Positions 44,217 through 58,853 of a stretch of DNA of 64,000 nt are shown in pieces. The DNA is from Thamnaconus septentrionalis (Eukaryota > Chordata > Actinopteri > Tetraodontiformes > Monacanthidae): positions 1,915,501-1,979,500 of the forward strand of contig CM020513.1 in the NCBI GenBank assembly GCA_009823395.1, in the 5' to 3' direction. Position 1 is the first letter of the stretch; the number at the start of each line of letters is the position of its first letter. The notes beneath the pieces were generated by a model, which worked only from the letters and a program-made list of their open reading frames with translations, was not told the origin of the DNA and did no database searches. The position numbers were made by a program, and so were the translations under genes.

Positions 44217-47200
44217 TGGTTTCCCTCCTCCTTTGTGAAAAAGGAGACCGCAGCTCTTTCACTTCCTATTGCGCCAGCAGGAAGTGCCACTGGATTATTC
44301 ATGTCACAGCTCGCACCACTTGGCCCCGCTAATGTCCGATCGCGAGTGGAAAGCGCGGGCATAAATTAGAACGGTTTCAGACAAATGGCCCAGCGCGCAG
44401 TCGCAAAGGTCAGGGAGCGAGAACCAGGCGGTATTAATTGGGGAACCATCCAGTTGAGGTGGGCGGTGTCTCTCTTTGCACAGCTAGCAAACAGAGACGT
44501 CGGAGGTTACAGATCCAGGGTTGGGATCAAATCCAGTCAGGGACCTTGGACAAATGCACTGAGGAAGATCTGGAAAATGTAACTACATCACTTAGAGGTG
44601 AGCTATGAAGTATCTCCTGATTTTCACAATTCCAGGATCAAGGATCAATTTGTGAGCGGAAAAACATTTTGGGCTGGGTAGAGAAAGAAGACAATTGAAA
44701 TCTAAAGTCGAGTTAAAGAGTCTAAATAGCCTAAGACTGGGGGTATTTGGAAGGTGTCAGTGACACAGTTCAGTGTCTTCAGCATGTGACATCAGCAAGG
44801 CAATCAAGATTAAATGAAGTAGCTATTAAATCTGTATAATGTGATCCCCACAGTGTTCGACCTCGGACGTGTCTCGCACATCAGCTGTCCTACTGACTAC
44901 CTGGTTTATTCTTATCTGCTCACTTTCAAAGGCGTCACTTTTGGATGAGGCTCCGCTTCTCGGAGACGTGGGCCTGACCACGTGCACCTGTTCTGTCAGA
45001 GTGATGAATTAAAAGTGGAGTAGCAGAGGCGCCCGGGGCTTGGAGAGAAGTTTGCCTCGCACCTCTGCCGCAGCAGATGGCTCTCATTTATCTAAGGTAC
45101 ATATAGGGTACAGTGCTGTACTGCTGAGACAGGCTAAATTCTGCTGATGTGTCAGGGCTCAAAACAATTAATGCAATTTACTGCAGGCAGTAAGCTACGG
45201 GTGGATGTATATGCGTCATGCCTCGAGGTAGATTTTCCACCAGAAGCAGAACAGGGTGAGGATTATGCATGGAGAGATATAATCATCTTTCTAGTGTCCG
45301 AACAGTAGGAAAGTATCATTAAACACTTAAAGACTCCCTTTGAATGGAATTGTGCTTTGTTGGAATATGAAGATTTCTGCCATAACGTGGCAGGACGGGC
45401 TGCTCAGAGTGACGATTTTTAGCATCACATTGTCGAGCAGCGTTTAGGTTTTGATCCTCGATATTGATAAACAGTGTTTGCTCCCATTGTAGAGAATACG
45501 GTGTATTGTGGTGTATTTTTAGAATTTTAAAGTTCACCACTAGGGGTGGCCAAGATCGTAGCTTTATGTGTCGTCAAAAGCGGATTTCGCACTTCAAGTC
45601 TGATCAGAAAAAAAAAAAAATCTACATCAGCAGGATGGTCAAAATTGCGAAAAAATTTTGTTGAGTCCAAAAGAAGTCATTAACACAACACAAAAATGAA
45701 AAGGCTTTTCACGCTGACCTCAAGACAACTTTGCCAGGGGTGTACAGATAAAGAAATAAGTTAAAAAGTCCTGAGAGGACACCGCAAAGGTTTTCACTGT
45801 GGAGGAAGACAAAGAGTCTCAGCTTGTTCAGGAGTCAAAAAAATTGATTTCTGGGAGACAGCTCGACGACAGCGAGGAAACAGTTTGAGGCTTCATCTGA
45901 GAAGCTCAAGTGATTGGCTATTGTTTGTCGCCAGTTGACTTCAGGATGATATGCATCTAGTTTTTTATCCAATGGTACATGGTGCTGAGAGCACATTAGG
46001 AGCTGTTGCCCCCTGATGTCTGCTCTTCAGTTTGTGATTGGATGATTTATGTGTTGGCACTTTGAAAGTTTGGAAAACTTAAACTCATCCTGAGAAACAG
46101 ATGTTGTGTTTTAGCTGTTGGATATTTGTGGGGCTGGGAGGGAGGTTTGTGTGTGCAAGTACTACGCTCCAATCAGCTGTTTCCAGGCCTTTCTGTCCTT
46201 TCAGGATGTCGTGCAAACTGATTTTCAGTCTAACAGAGACATCAGTCTTGCTGTCTGGCCCCCAGCTGGCCTCTTGACAATCCTCACACCTGGATCGACA
46301 TTTTTAAATCCTGTCTCAGTAAACCTTGTAACTGCTCCCCCAGGCGGATGTAGGTTAATGTAGCCATACTGGCCTGATTTATGTTTTCCGGCAAATAATC
46401 CATGCCCCCCAACGCAAGAGTGGCGGCTCCATAAACAACAGCTCAAAGAGCCTCCACGTGGACCTCGGGGGCGCTTGTCTCTGTTGTCGCGTGTTTTATA
46501 GATGCAAATGTGCTAGAAAACAACAATGTCATCGCTCTGTCTCGCTCTGTTATTGAGTTTTCCAAGAACTTAATGTCCCTGAGATTGAGCATTTAAAATG
46601 CACAGGTAATACTATTGCAACTTATGAAAGAAGGTATCAATCACTTAAACTAACCTTTTTTTTTTTTTTTTCTTTTAATACCCCCTTCTCCAATTGTGTC
46701 TCATCAATCGGCAACATCATGGTGCCCGAGGGGCCCCTGTCCTGTGGGTGGAAATCGATGCCATGCAAAGTATTGTTGGGGAACAATGTGCCCCGTGATT
46801 CAACAGCCGGCACTTTCCTGATTGCATTATAGACACCGCTGACAAGCAGCTCTAGCGGCGTGATTCACGGCGCCGTGATTGATGAAGCGCACTTACAGGC
46901 GGCCACTTTTCCTGCATCGGCTTTCTGGTTTGTTTTGGACAGGAGTGTTTTTTTTTGTGTGTGCTAATACTTGTAGTTCCAGTAGTCAAAGTCGAGTGGT
47001 CTTTGTGTGTGTTAGTGTTTACCTATTGTCGACAACCTCGCTGGCGGGTCAGTTGGCTGGCTCGCTCCTGGCTTCACCCTCCGGTGGAAATGGATTTTTA
47101 CAATCGGCCCCTAAAATTTTATTGTACCAATTAGCTTCCTGCTTAGCGGCGATGAATCCAGGAGGCAACTGTTGCCGCACTACTGCCGTTTAGCGCCCTC

Positions 47201-50200
47201 AGGTGCAAGGTAGCGAAGCAGCTCAGGCAGTGACTGTGAGGTTAGCATGGATGCTACGCTGTGCAGTAGTTTTATTAGAACTCAGTGGCGTTTCACACTA
47301 AACGATGAACACAACATTGTTTTAGTTTTTTTTGCATATTTTTTTGTTACATTTTTTTCAAGAGCCATATGGTGCAGAACATGTGGGTCTATAAAGCTTC
47401 TCACGGTCTCTTTGGCGGATGGATACGTAAAATAAAGGCAACAACAGGCGTGCCGGGGCAGCATTTTGGAGTCTCTCTGCTATTTCTACTACTTTTCAAT
47501 TCTGCCCTTTTGCTCTTTTGTCTTTTCGCTCCTGCTCGGCAATCACAGTGAAGTTTGTCCAGTCTTCCTGCTTTTCCTCTCGCCCTCACCTCTCTCTCTC
47601 CCCCCTCAAACCCTCAACCTCACACGCCGCCGGTCATTTAATGGTCTTCCCACACGCATCCGTCCTCCGCTGGCATTTCCCTAATTAATCTATTGTCCTA
47701 AGGCCCACACTCAGTGGGCGATTCATTGACTATTGGAGCTGCTCGACCTGTGTGCGGAACCTTTAATTGTTTTTTTGTTGCGCCGCCTGACAGCCTGGGA
47801 TGGATGATGGATTTGCCACAGCATTTATCTCTGATGTGCAAGAGGACAGTCCGGGGAGGGACTTGGCTTTTTTCTCTTCCTGTTTTTTTAAGCTGGAGGG
47901 GTGCTTTTATTGGGAGGTGAATGCACATTAAAGGCAATCCCAACGGGCTCAACGGGCGGTGCTGTTCCGCCAACTCCCGCCGTCTGCCACACAAACCTTT
48001 CTACCCGTGTCTTCGTTGGCTGTGATGGAAGGAACAATCAGTTTTTTCTTCTTCTTCTTCTTTCAGGGGCGAAACAAAAACAACTTTGACACGCATCCAT
48101 TGAGAAAGCTATTATGAAAAGCTAATCTCAAGCTAATTCAGCCGTCGACTTATTAACAATGCAATTTCGGGTTACCAGCTGCAAAGTGCATAATGAGCCT
48201 GGTGGTTTTAGAGGAATGTGAGCAGGGGGAGGAAAAAATTGCTACATATCATAATTTCTTTTCACATATCTTCAAGGGCACAGAGAGGGTTCCTCATCGC
48301 CAGCATCTGTGAGCCATTATAATTATTTATTCATGCATGTGGGTTTGGGGGTGTGGGGGAGTGGTGGCGGTTGTAATCTCTCAGTGATGTGACTGATAGC
48401 AGGTGAGTAGATCACATTAAGATACGGCGGCGCGCTTTCAACAGAAACCCTTCGAGGCTTCAAGCCCACAGCGGTCTTAAGGTGAACCACGTCACCGTTA
48501 CAAAGGGAATTTTCTCACCGAGGCTTTGGCAATGATGTGACACGTTCTGTAGTTCTATAGGAAGCAGCAGAGAAAATGAAACACCTGAAAGTTCAAACAG
48601 CATCTTGTTCAAGATGAAACGGGACCTGGCAGCCAGAGAGTTCTGTGGTGTCAGCCGTCACCAAAACATCTTCTGCTCCGTGACAGTTTTGTCTTCGGGA
48701 GCATTTTGCCCAAGTGATAGTAATACGAGAAGGTTTGTGTGGTTCTGTCTGGCTTCTGCACAAAGAATGTGAAAGGAAGACGTTTGCAGCAACCGCTGCG
48801 ATTTTATTGAAAACAAGATCATGTTTTTAGGGGTGAAGTATCGATCCAGTATCTTCTCACTCTTTCTCCAAGCCCTCCTGCGTTCTTCTTGACCACATCC
48901 ACCTGCACCTGGTGTTTGAACCTATGCCTCCCGTGTCGACCCCTTCTGTAGCATCTTCTCACACGTGCACTTTTTTTGTTCTAATTGCGCTGCAATGTTG
49001 TTGTTGTATTATTCTAAAGTGGCTAGAAGCAATGTCATGTCACTGCTCAATTTTGTGCTGCATGTGCACCAAAACAAACCGGCTCCCTGCACGTCCTCAG
49101 CAGCTTCCAGTGTAGCCAGCAGATATAGCGATGTCTGTAGATGTCTTGCCACTTGCAGCCGGTGGACCTCTATTTTGTTTTCCTAGAAAATACATTTAGG
49201 CTTTCGTTAGCGTGGAGGAGCGTCTCTTCGCTAATATTTCTTACTGATGTGGCGTCGAGGGCAGGAGGTGGGGTTTGAGTTTTGCAGCCCTTCAAGGAGG
49301 AGGAGGGGGAGGGAGAGGAGGTGGAGAAGGAGAAGGAGAAGGAGATAGACAGAGGGCGCTGTGGCATCACTTTCTACTGCTGATCTCACGGCGCTGTAAG
49401 TTCTGCACACAGCAGTACTTGTTTTTCCTGAGTCCAATCAGCTCAATTTTGCAAGACTGGAGGCCGCAGAGCCAACCTGGACCTGGAAATTCTACTTTCT
49501 GCAGCCCAGTCAGCCACCGTAAACCTTCTATTTTCGCCCCCATCATGCTGCATTCTCCCACTTCACCAAACTAATGAACCGCAGTGTTAGGGACGGTCAT
49601 TCCTGTTTCGCACAAATTAACGGGGAGAAGCGAGACACGGCCTTTATTTAAATAGTTGTCTATCATGGCTGGAGACGAGCCCAGTTTCAATTAAGGAGAA
49701 AATCTTTATTGTCATGGGACCCAGAGCCAGTCGCCAACATGCGCCTTAAGGGTCTGACTTCATTCTATTTCATTATCTCCCCGCTGCATGCATGGATTTC
49801 CTTTACCTTTACCCAGCAGCCATCCACTCAATATTCTGCCTATAAAGAGAAATCAATTGAGGGCTTGTGATGTGAGGTCGATTCTAAATTGTTACAACCA
49901 GGGAAACATTTGCACCTGCTGACATTTAAGAGGTTGATAAAATAAAATATAGCCCACGGATGCGCCGAGAGCAGGTAACATTTGACATTTCTAATAAAGA
50001 TTTACCTAGCGGAGCGGCTGCCACTTGATACAACCTCGGAATGACAATTTAGTGAGAAGATTAAGTTCTAATCCTGTTTGCAGGTCGCTGAGATGCACGC
50101 AGGGGTAATCCTGGAGGTTTCTCTAATGATCGTGTTACCGTCGCACACGCTTTTAGCTCATAATAACTAAACATAGCAAATTCCAATAGCTTTTAGCTGA

Positions 50201-51058
50201 TGGTGGGCAGCTTTCTATTGTATCGATCAGAAACAGGGTGGCATTTGAGGAAAGTGGGAAGCAAAATCTTGGACAGCCCTTTGGAGGATTGGCACCTGTT
50301 GGCAGCTGCGCCGAAGATGTAGTTGTAACACTGAGCTCAACCAGTCCCTCAGTTTCCACACCTGATTCCAACTAATCGAATCAATCCTCCGGCTCGGCTG
50401 CAAATGGGCTGAAATTATGGCAAAACTTTTTATTTCCATCTGGGGTTCCAGCAACAATCTGATAGGAAAAGCGTTGAAAGGATCTTTTGGTTGTGAAATA
50501 CTGCCAGTGAAACGTGGAATTGTTGCAGTAACAGGAGATTTATTGAGGTTTCTGCAGAATTAATTGCAAAAGATGTTTCACTTGAGCTCTGGATTTATTT
50601 AAAAAAAAAAAAAATCACCTTAAGATTTAAGATGGATTTACTATGGGACCTTAAAAAAAATGACATTTTCAGACCATTATTCCACTGTGTCTGGTTAAAG
50701 ATTCAACCTGTTTTATCAACCAACAAATTTGTGTCATTTTCATTCTGAGACTTAAAAAAAAACAAAGAAATTATGGCAACATAATCATAAACGTGAAAAA
50801 GTTTGATCCGCCCCCTTGATGAGAGAAGATTTCTCTTGATGGTGAACTTCCAACTGTGCCTCTGTGAACACTCACGCTCTTTAAGCGTGAATCCGGCGGA
50901 GGATTCATGATAAAATATCCGGTCTGTGTTTAGGGCTTGTGGGACTTCAGAGACCTCTCACCCCTGCAACGCCTCACCTCCTCCCCCTCTCCTGCAAAGC
51001 TTCTAGAGAACAGCATTATTTTGGTCCGTGTTGTGACAGCCTCGCTCTACACAAACCG
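44215..51058. other. Non-coding stretch, no gene supported
   Basis: Open frames are all short, random in composition and without splice-linked partners. AT-rich segments with many ATTA/TAAT words (for example 47630-47960, 48110-48200, 49640-50060) look like the dense, low-repeat sequence often seen in conserved non-coding elements, but this can only be judged by comparison. A short (TTC)n is near 48048, a GGA-rich run near 49297-49345 and a CCT-rich run near 47580-47610. Confidence 0.4.
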
Positions 51059-51097
51059 CTCCTCTCCTCTCCTCTCCTCTCCTCTCCTCTCCTCTCA
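51059..51097. repeat. (CCTCT)n minisatellite
   Basis: About 7-8 perfect copies of the pentanucleotide. Confidence 0.95.
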
Positions 51098-54000
51098 GCC
51101 GTTGTTATCCAGAGGTCGGGCTCTCGGGGGAAATCCACCCATCGGAGGCTGCGTCTCCTGTTTTTTTTGCCTGCATCCTTCTCCATTATTCTGAGTAGAC
51201 AAATAAACACTCACCCCCTCTGCTTTTGTTCCCGGTCTCCCTCGCAGTCTGTGACGGCAACATGCACGCTGCCTCCTGAATACCATCCTTTGTTACCGTG
51301 TAGTAACAAGTATTTGCTGTATATGAGATAAGTTGCGCAAAGTGTGTGTTGCAACACAAAGTCGTTGGCGAAAGTCGTTGAAAACCTGCTGTCTTATGTT
51401 GTTATTTAGGCACTAACACAGTAAGGGTGTGTGTGGCGGCAGTGCAGTAATGCAACATGACAGATTGTGTTGATGCTTCGTCTCACTGTTGTTGCAGTAA
51501 TGTGCGGACGAAGAGGCAAAAGGATGAGCACAAACTCACAGCGCTCCAGCTTATATTGACAAGCGGCATCGTGCTGCCGTCGTGTTTTTAAAGGAAAAGA
51601 TTTTTAAAAATTGCTGCAAAATCCTCCAAGTATTGAGTTCGATTTTTTTTTCACCCCAGAGAAGTTGTAGTTTGCAAATGGCAACCCTGCCTCCTAGATA
51701 AGAGCAGGGAAATATTCTCACAATCCTCCTTGCTCTCTTGACCAAACAGCTTTCTCCGTCAAATGAATACACTCATCTTTCTTTGTTGTATTCTCCACTG
51801 CAAAAAAAAAGTCAAATCCAGCAAACCTCAGCATGCATGCTCATCGAGGGAGTTTGCAGAAGGAAGCTGTGTGTTTTGTCAATCCTCTCTGTTTGAAAAG
51901 AGAAAAGGGCAACAAATAAAAAAAAGAAAGAACTTGGAAGGTTATTGGATAAACATTGCTATCTTAAATTTTAAGATTGTTCAGACAGCTCGAGGTTTCC
52001 TAAGTGTGCAGACGGGTGGCATTCAAGGTGCGCAGCTGCTGAGAACACTTTTGATGCATGAAACTCTGTGAGATGGATGCAAGCTCGCGCCGAGAAACTC
52101 AACGGCTCACGGCACAAACGCCAAAGTCGAGCCTTGAAGTTTTTGAGGTTTGTGCCGCAGGAACTCGGAGGACGATCCTCACACGGATGCCTGCGGGCTT
52201 CTTATTGGTCGGTACTCTCTGACTGTCCCCCTCTCAGTCACGCTCCGACGAAGGCAGCGGTGCGGTGAGAGCCTTTTTAAACAATCTCACCGGAGACTGA
52301 ACTGTCGCACTCAAGGCAAAACCATTTAACAGCTGCGCCGAGACTCCGGGGAGGCAAAGCGTGAACAATGAAGCAGCGAGCAAAGGAAAAAAAAAAAATC
52401 ACAAAAAACATCCACATCAAGTTCACTTGGGCATAAGAGACCTGCTCATGCTGTACAAAAAAACCTCCTCTTCAATATTTAAGATACAACGCCGGCTTGA
52501 TGAAGGCCCTTGGAACACTTAGCTGGAAATCTCGCAGATCTTCTGAGTTCTCAGTGGAGGAGAGAGGAAGAGCAGGAGCATGATCCTCATTTTTTAAGCA
52601 GATTTTCATGCTATTTAATGTGAAATAATTATTCTTGCTTCAGGACAGAATTCAGAAAGATTGACTCTCTCATATCTGCACAAAAGCCTTTGCTCCAGGC
52701 TGGACTGTGAATTAAAAAAAACCTTTTCTTTTGTTTGTTCTGTTTCCTTTTTTTTTTTTTCCCCGAAGCGAATGTACAAGGTGCTAGTCTGATACATAAA
52801 TAACAGTGCAATGTATTAAATTAATGGAAACATTTTTCTCCAGCCAAGGAAGTCATTTGCTTGCAATCCACTCCATTCAGTTGAGTTAATTAAACTCGCC
52901 CCCTCTAAAAGTATATTTGCCCACTGGGTGTTAAAGTGCGCAACAAATGTGCCTCTTGACTCACATTTAAATTCTTTCTTCAGTTTGGTTAAAAAAAATG
53001 TGCAAAAACTTTTTTCCCTTCAACTCAAACAAAGACTTGCAGGGAGGACTTCTGATATGCGACCCGTACTTCAACCTTCCTGTATTTCTTAAGACCGTAC
53101 AGCATTTAACTTTTGAGCAGAGCTGTTTTTATTTTTAATCAACGAAAATATACTGTTCAGTTGAGGATAAAGCTCTATATTTTTTTCCTCCCAATAACAA
53201 ATAAATTTGCTAATTGCTCATTTCCTCAGCAGTAATTACTCTTCCTCACTGAGTAAGTTTATATTCCCTGGAGTTAAACTTTAATTTAATCACCATGGGG
53301 TCACCAAAGGTTAAAGCATCATATTGATTCCAGAAGTAATTAACTGGACTCGACTGCCAGGGTGCTCTCTAACCAACAGACAAGCACAGATGAAACTGGT
53401 TAGAATTCAGTAAACTTCAGACACAGGACACAGTCTGCTCAAACACTTCCATCCTAATATGCTGAACGGGTTTTTTTTTTTCTCTCTCTCCCCGACTCCG
53501 ATGGCTGGTCCTTTGAACAATTTTACCATCTGAGGTTCAAAGATGGGCTCAAACATCGTCACAGTGAAATTCATCTCAGTGGAAAATTGTCTGTTTCCTT
53601 TTTTCCTTTTCTTTTTTCAGATTTAGCTGTAACGTTACTCAGTATTTTCTGTGCTCGGTGACTCCGTAGCGGTGTTTCCTTCCTTCAGCAGGTTGTCAAG
53701 TCCTCCAAGAGAGAAAAAAAACAAAGTCTTAGGTGAACTTTTAACTGGTGGCACCCTCAAGGCAGTGGCCAAGATTCAAACAAGCTTAACTTTAAATACC
53801 AAAACAGAAATGAATTGATTCTAAATTTGACAAATTCTTTATTTTGCCTGCCATTTTTAAATAATTTGCACTAAAGTTGCTTTTGGTTTGGGATTCTGCA
53901 GCGCTCAGTGACATCACGGCTCCATGATCAGACAGATCTTCTGCTTCTGACTCGGTCAACAACATGCTGGACTCCAGATAGTAGGAAGAAAAAACAACTG

Positions 54001-55975
54001 CTGACCTGTTACGCCACATCGTAGCACCCCGGGACACACTTGCCACAAAATCAGCCGGAAATTAGCATTTAGATTGTGCCTGCATAGTGAAATACGTGAA
54101 TGAAGTGGCTGCAGAAGGAGCTAATCCAGCTCCTCTGAAGTCAAATCTCAGTCGAAGGCCGTGGAAGACGCCTCCTCTGCTGGCAAGACCCTCCGGTTGC
54201 AAAACACTTGTGCAAATATTCGGCAGATCAAAGGCCCGAGCAAGTTGATTGGAATATTTTGCCGGTGGGTTGAATAGACACTATTTCTTTTAAATTAATG
54301 GGATGAATATTTATCGGGTTCCGCTTCTGGACGTAAATTAAAAAGAACTATTAATGAAGGTAATTGCAGTGTTTTTCAGTGCAATTGAGAGATTAAATGC
54401 AGTTCGGTGGCAAATTAAAAAAAAGTTGAGCTCCTTTAAAATATTTTCCCCGAGTTTAGGACGTCTGATTGGTGGATTCTATGGCGGTCCAGTAGGAGCC
54501 GTCGTGCTTTCAGTCGAGGCTGTTGTTGAGAAACTAACCAACTCCGCCTGTCGCTACATCTCACCTTCGTCTCGTCCCACCAGAGCCAGCGTCTCCATTT
54601 ATGTATTTATGAAAGCAGCCGGCCATTCATTTCCATTAAGTGCTCATAAGTCTTGAGCGAAGCGGGGGCCGTCTGCGAGGCTGAAATGGTCGGGGAGGAT
54701 TCCTGACCGCCGCCTCCCTACTTTCTGCTTTCATTTCCTTCAGCGCACGTCTCTTTATATCCATATCAGAGGCACAGAAGTTTGTTTTTTTCCCCCCCCG
54801 CAAATCTCTGATTATATTACCAGGTCCCCCCCCGCTTCTGACGTCCACCTGTATGTCACACTCGTCTCTCCTCTTATTGTCTGAGCTTTATTGCGCTGCT
54901 TATCTGCCTCATAACACTCTGATATCAAAGTAATTTGACGGAGAATGCATTTGGAAGAGGGGCTGAAAGGAAAAAGACTGACAGACAATGGTGCTCCTGC
55001 ATATTTGGCTCCATACACATGTTCCCTGCTTTCCCCCCCCTATCTCATGATGAATATGAATGGACAGGTTAAATGAAATGATGACAATATCTTTGATAAC
55101 ACCTGTGTCTGAGGGGCTGCGGCTGACGATAATAACAATAATAAAAAAAAAAATCATTTTCTCTCCATCAAAAGGCTCTTTATTCCACACAATTTCTGCC
55201 CGTCCATTACTTGCAGTGGCTCCTCATCCTTCTCATTATTCCCTGTATGAGGGATTTGGTTTGGTTCCCCACAGCCTGTTAAAATGGTGTCAGATGTGTT
55301 TCATTGGGCTGTGATGTTTCTCTCTGTACCACAGCCAACCGTGCTCGTACCATCCATGATGCATGACACTTTTGACAGAATACTAACAGGAACCCATTGC
55401 AGAATCTTTATCAACCGCTTAATATGCATTTAAACTGAGGAGGTGTTGCAGCACATTTCACTGGCGCATTGACCCAACCTCAGACGTCGCTCAGATCTGT
55501 GGGATGGAAAGTGGAGTCCCTGTCAACCTGGAAACCAGTAGAATGGAGCGCTGAGGCAAGTGTAAGAGTGACACCTACTGGCTGGGAGGTCTAAAGTTGT
55601 CTGTATTGACATGACTATTAGATAAAGTGCACCCATAGGGCCAGATCCACAAAGAGATTGCCCGGCTTTTGCGCCAGAAGATCCGTGTTTATTTATTAAG
55701 AACGCGAAACATTGATTAGTTACAAGTTCACTTACACTTGTTAGCAATGCAATACAAATCAATTATTTTCTAAAAACAAAGATTTGATACACACAGGCCA
55801 CATTTTCTCCATCTGCAGCTTTTTTTTTCTTTTTTTTTTTTTTCCTAGAGCAAAGCTGCCTGCTGTACAATTCTGACAGGTGCCCTTCTCCATCCCACAT
55901 GCAGCTGCCAATAAGTCTGTCGGCAAACACAAAAACTGAGTTGGCATATAAGAAGAGAACAGCTGGTGAGAGCTA

Positions 55976-55976
<1 letters not shown>
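51098..55976. other. Non-coding stretch, no gene supported
   Basis: Only scattered short open frames. Homopolymer runs (A or T of 10-14) occur at about 52387, 52750, 53471 and 55143. I see no transposon ends or RNA genes. Confidence 0.4.

Positions 55977-56029
<53 letters not shown>
55977..56029. repeat. (CA)n microsatellite
   Basis: About 26 CA dinucleotides; on the minus strand it gives a spurious Cys-Val run. Confidence 0.95.
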
Positions 56030-56031
<2 letters not shown>

Positions 56032-56747
56032 CTCGTGAACAGCCAAGGTCTCTGTTTTAGGCACGCAACCTCCCGGGAACTCGCTCAACTTCAGATTCAG
56101 GCCCCTCAGGACCCCCAGGCAGCCCTGCTGTCTCAATCCTAAGCCCGGGTTTATAGCGCCGCCACCTGTGTTGCCGCGCTCTCATCCAAGAGTGATTTAG
56201 GCAAAACATACAGCCAGAAGTAATTGGATATTGATGTGCGCATGAGGTAATGTTCTTTCTCCAGCAGCCAAATTTGCTGGCAGCTGTGGTTGAGACACGG
56301 AGAGAAAAGGACACAAGTGGGTCCTCGTCTTCTGCTTCTCACACCAACAGACAAGGACAGGAGAGGGTCCTCGATGTTTTATACCATTTCTTCAGAAGTG
56401 TAGAATTTGCTGAGCACAACAATTAGCTGCTATCAAACCCACCAGCGCAGTGACAGGGATTTCTTTGGAAGTTTCACACTGTTGCAAAGAGGTTTCGATG
56501 TTGCTTCACATAGTCACTCGTTCATACTCATACTGGGTGTGGTTCCCTCTGCACAACAGTGATTATTTTTCTAACTCATGCGAATATATATGCATGCACA
56601 TATACATATTTGCTTAATATGGAGGGCTTGATGTATATTGAGTCTCACCAGTGGTTTTGAGCAGGTAAACAAAGCTGTGATGCTAGAATTAACGTTTCTG
56701 TCGTCCAGGGAGCAACAATGAGTGAGAGCCAGAATTATCCTCAAGAG

Positions 56748-56834
<87 letters not shown>
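56748..56834. repeat. Compound (TC)n(CA)n microsatellite
   Basis: About 10 TC followed directly by about 34 CA dinucleotides. Confidence 0.95.
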
Positions 56835-56836
<2 letters not shown>

Positions 56837-58825
56837 GCGAGCCGGTCTGAGCCATTTTACAAAGTGGTAGAAAAAAGAAGAGCACAACCGCTAAACAAGA
56901 ATGAAATGTCGGGTGAGGCTCGGAGGCTGCCGATGTGAAATTTCTGCTCCCTGAGATGAATAATGAAGGAGATTACAAGCACCTCAATGGGATGTGCGCG
57001 AGTGAGACGTAAACCAACAAAGATTATTACAAAGATGACAAATAATGACGGGCCGCAGACAGCTGTTCCTAGATGAATATTTGATGTCCTTCCATCACGA
57101 ACAACAAAGAAAGATTTTCCCTCCTTCTCCTTCTCACTTTAAATCAGGAAAAGTGGGGTCGCCGCCTGTCGAGGACTAGATTTCCTGATGCTGTTTGAAT
57201 TGCCAGTAGGGACACGGTGACATTAGCACGGATGGAGAAAAATGTTTATTTCCACGATTTGGAGGGTGTAATGTTTGTGTTTACCTCGCTTCCTTTCAGC
57301 ATATTGTGCAGTAAATAAAAACGTCTCAGATGCTTATGAGATTTAGAAGGGGGCAACTGGAGGTGAAGAGCAACTTCTGCGGCAATAAAGATATTTTTAG
57401 ATTTATAATGACACACTCAGGAAGTTGTCTTTGGGCAACAGGAAACAATAGAGGCGAATTGGTTTCCCTTCCATTTGCTGCGCGCTGCAGACAAACTCAC
57501 GGGCCGGAACATAAAAATTGTTAACATGTGCCTTTTACCGCCTTTGAATGGCGCTGCCGCGAGGAATCTTGCTGTACACGGACAGCCAGAGAGCTCCAAA
57601 CAGATCTGGATTGATGAATGAATTTCATTTGCAAGTCCCACCAATTCCTGAAACCTGATCCTGAAAGCTGATGAGTCTGACAGGCTCATTTTCCTTAGTA
57701 TCACCACAGATACCACCTGCCTCATTATGGTAAAGACTTGATCGCTGATGGACATGACGTAGACTTGCAACCCTGCCTGCCGTTTTGCTAATTTGCTTAA
57801 GCAATATGATATTTAGCCTTTAAGGGTAACAGCTGCACTGCAGGAGAACATCCCTGCAACCTCCTCCACTGTCCCAACAGGAAGAAACTACCCTATGCAA
57901 TTCCAATTTGACCCTCTTCACATCTGCTGGTTCACTACAGCTGCAAGGACCCTTGTGGGATGAACAAATATTTTATTGTGGAAGGAGCATTAAATCTGTC
58001 CGTCACTCTGTGCGAATAAAAATCTGAGTGGCACATGATGACGTACTCGTACCCTGAGAGAATTGAGCCGGCACACCAGATGGAGCTGTTTCCTTTGGAT
58101 TTATCTCACATACCCATCTGGGAAAGAGCTAATCAAAAGCCCTCATCGGAGAGAGTCAGATCTTGGAAGATAATGACACAAGACTGGACCAAACAGATGT
58201 ATTGCTTTAGTTTGTTTGTTTTTTCCCCTCTTGTAGCACACCTCCACTCTGCAGAAGCCTTCAGACCTGTTATCTCTTCTTTGAATGTGAATTCCATCCA
58301 GTTATGATGGAACCGCTGCTGCAGCATCCACGTTGCGTCGTAGCTTACTGGCAGTGGGCAGTGTTTGCAACTTGTAGCGCCGTCTCCTTGGTGGTCTCTA
58401 TAAAGAAAACTAGCTGAATTGAAATTTAAGACTGACTAAAAATGTTTTCCTTTGGAAGTCGGCAAGATGGATTTTAATGCCCGGCTGATTTTGATCATGT
58501 GAACCCCAGCGGTACTGGACATTTTCCAATAATGATGCTGGAGGATATACAGGATGTCACAGTATCTATACAAACCATCAGCTCTTCTCTTTCCCCAACA
58601 CATTACACCGATGGGCTTGATCTTTTGAAGCCTAATGGGTAAATTTCATTTTGGTGTTGAAAGCTACTACGTGGAAAGCCCTTCCCCATTATGTGTGCTT
58701 TGCAATAATGCAGCAATGATACAGTGGTGATTACCGTACGGCTGCCAGGTTGTTTGTTGTTGTTATTATTCGAGACGTCTGGGCTTTTTCTTGCTGTGGG
58801 AAGTAAAAAACAACAACAACAAAAA
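56835..58825. other. Non-coding stretch, no gene supported
   Basis: Moderately AT-rich and free of obvious repeats. The open frames near 57417-57770 (minus) and 58035-58307 (plus) have no recognisable domain. Confidence 0.4.
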
Positions 58826-58853
58826 AACACACACACACACACACACACACACA
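58826..58853. repeat. (AC)n microsatellite
   Basis: About 13 AC dinucleotides following a short A run. Confidence 0.95.

Noticed and set aside
44141..44362. Open frame with a poly-alanine run
   Set aside because: The run is the (GCT)n repeat read on the minus strand; there are no splice-linked exons.
55845..56136. Open frames with a long Cys-Val repeat
   Set aside because: They are translations of the (CA)n microsatellite and have no other support.
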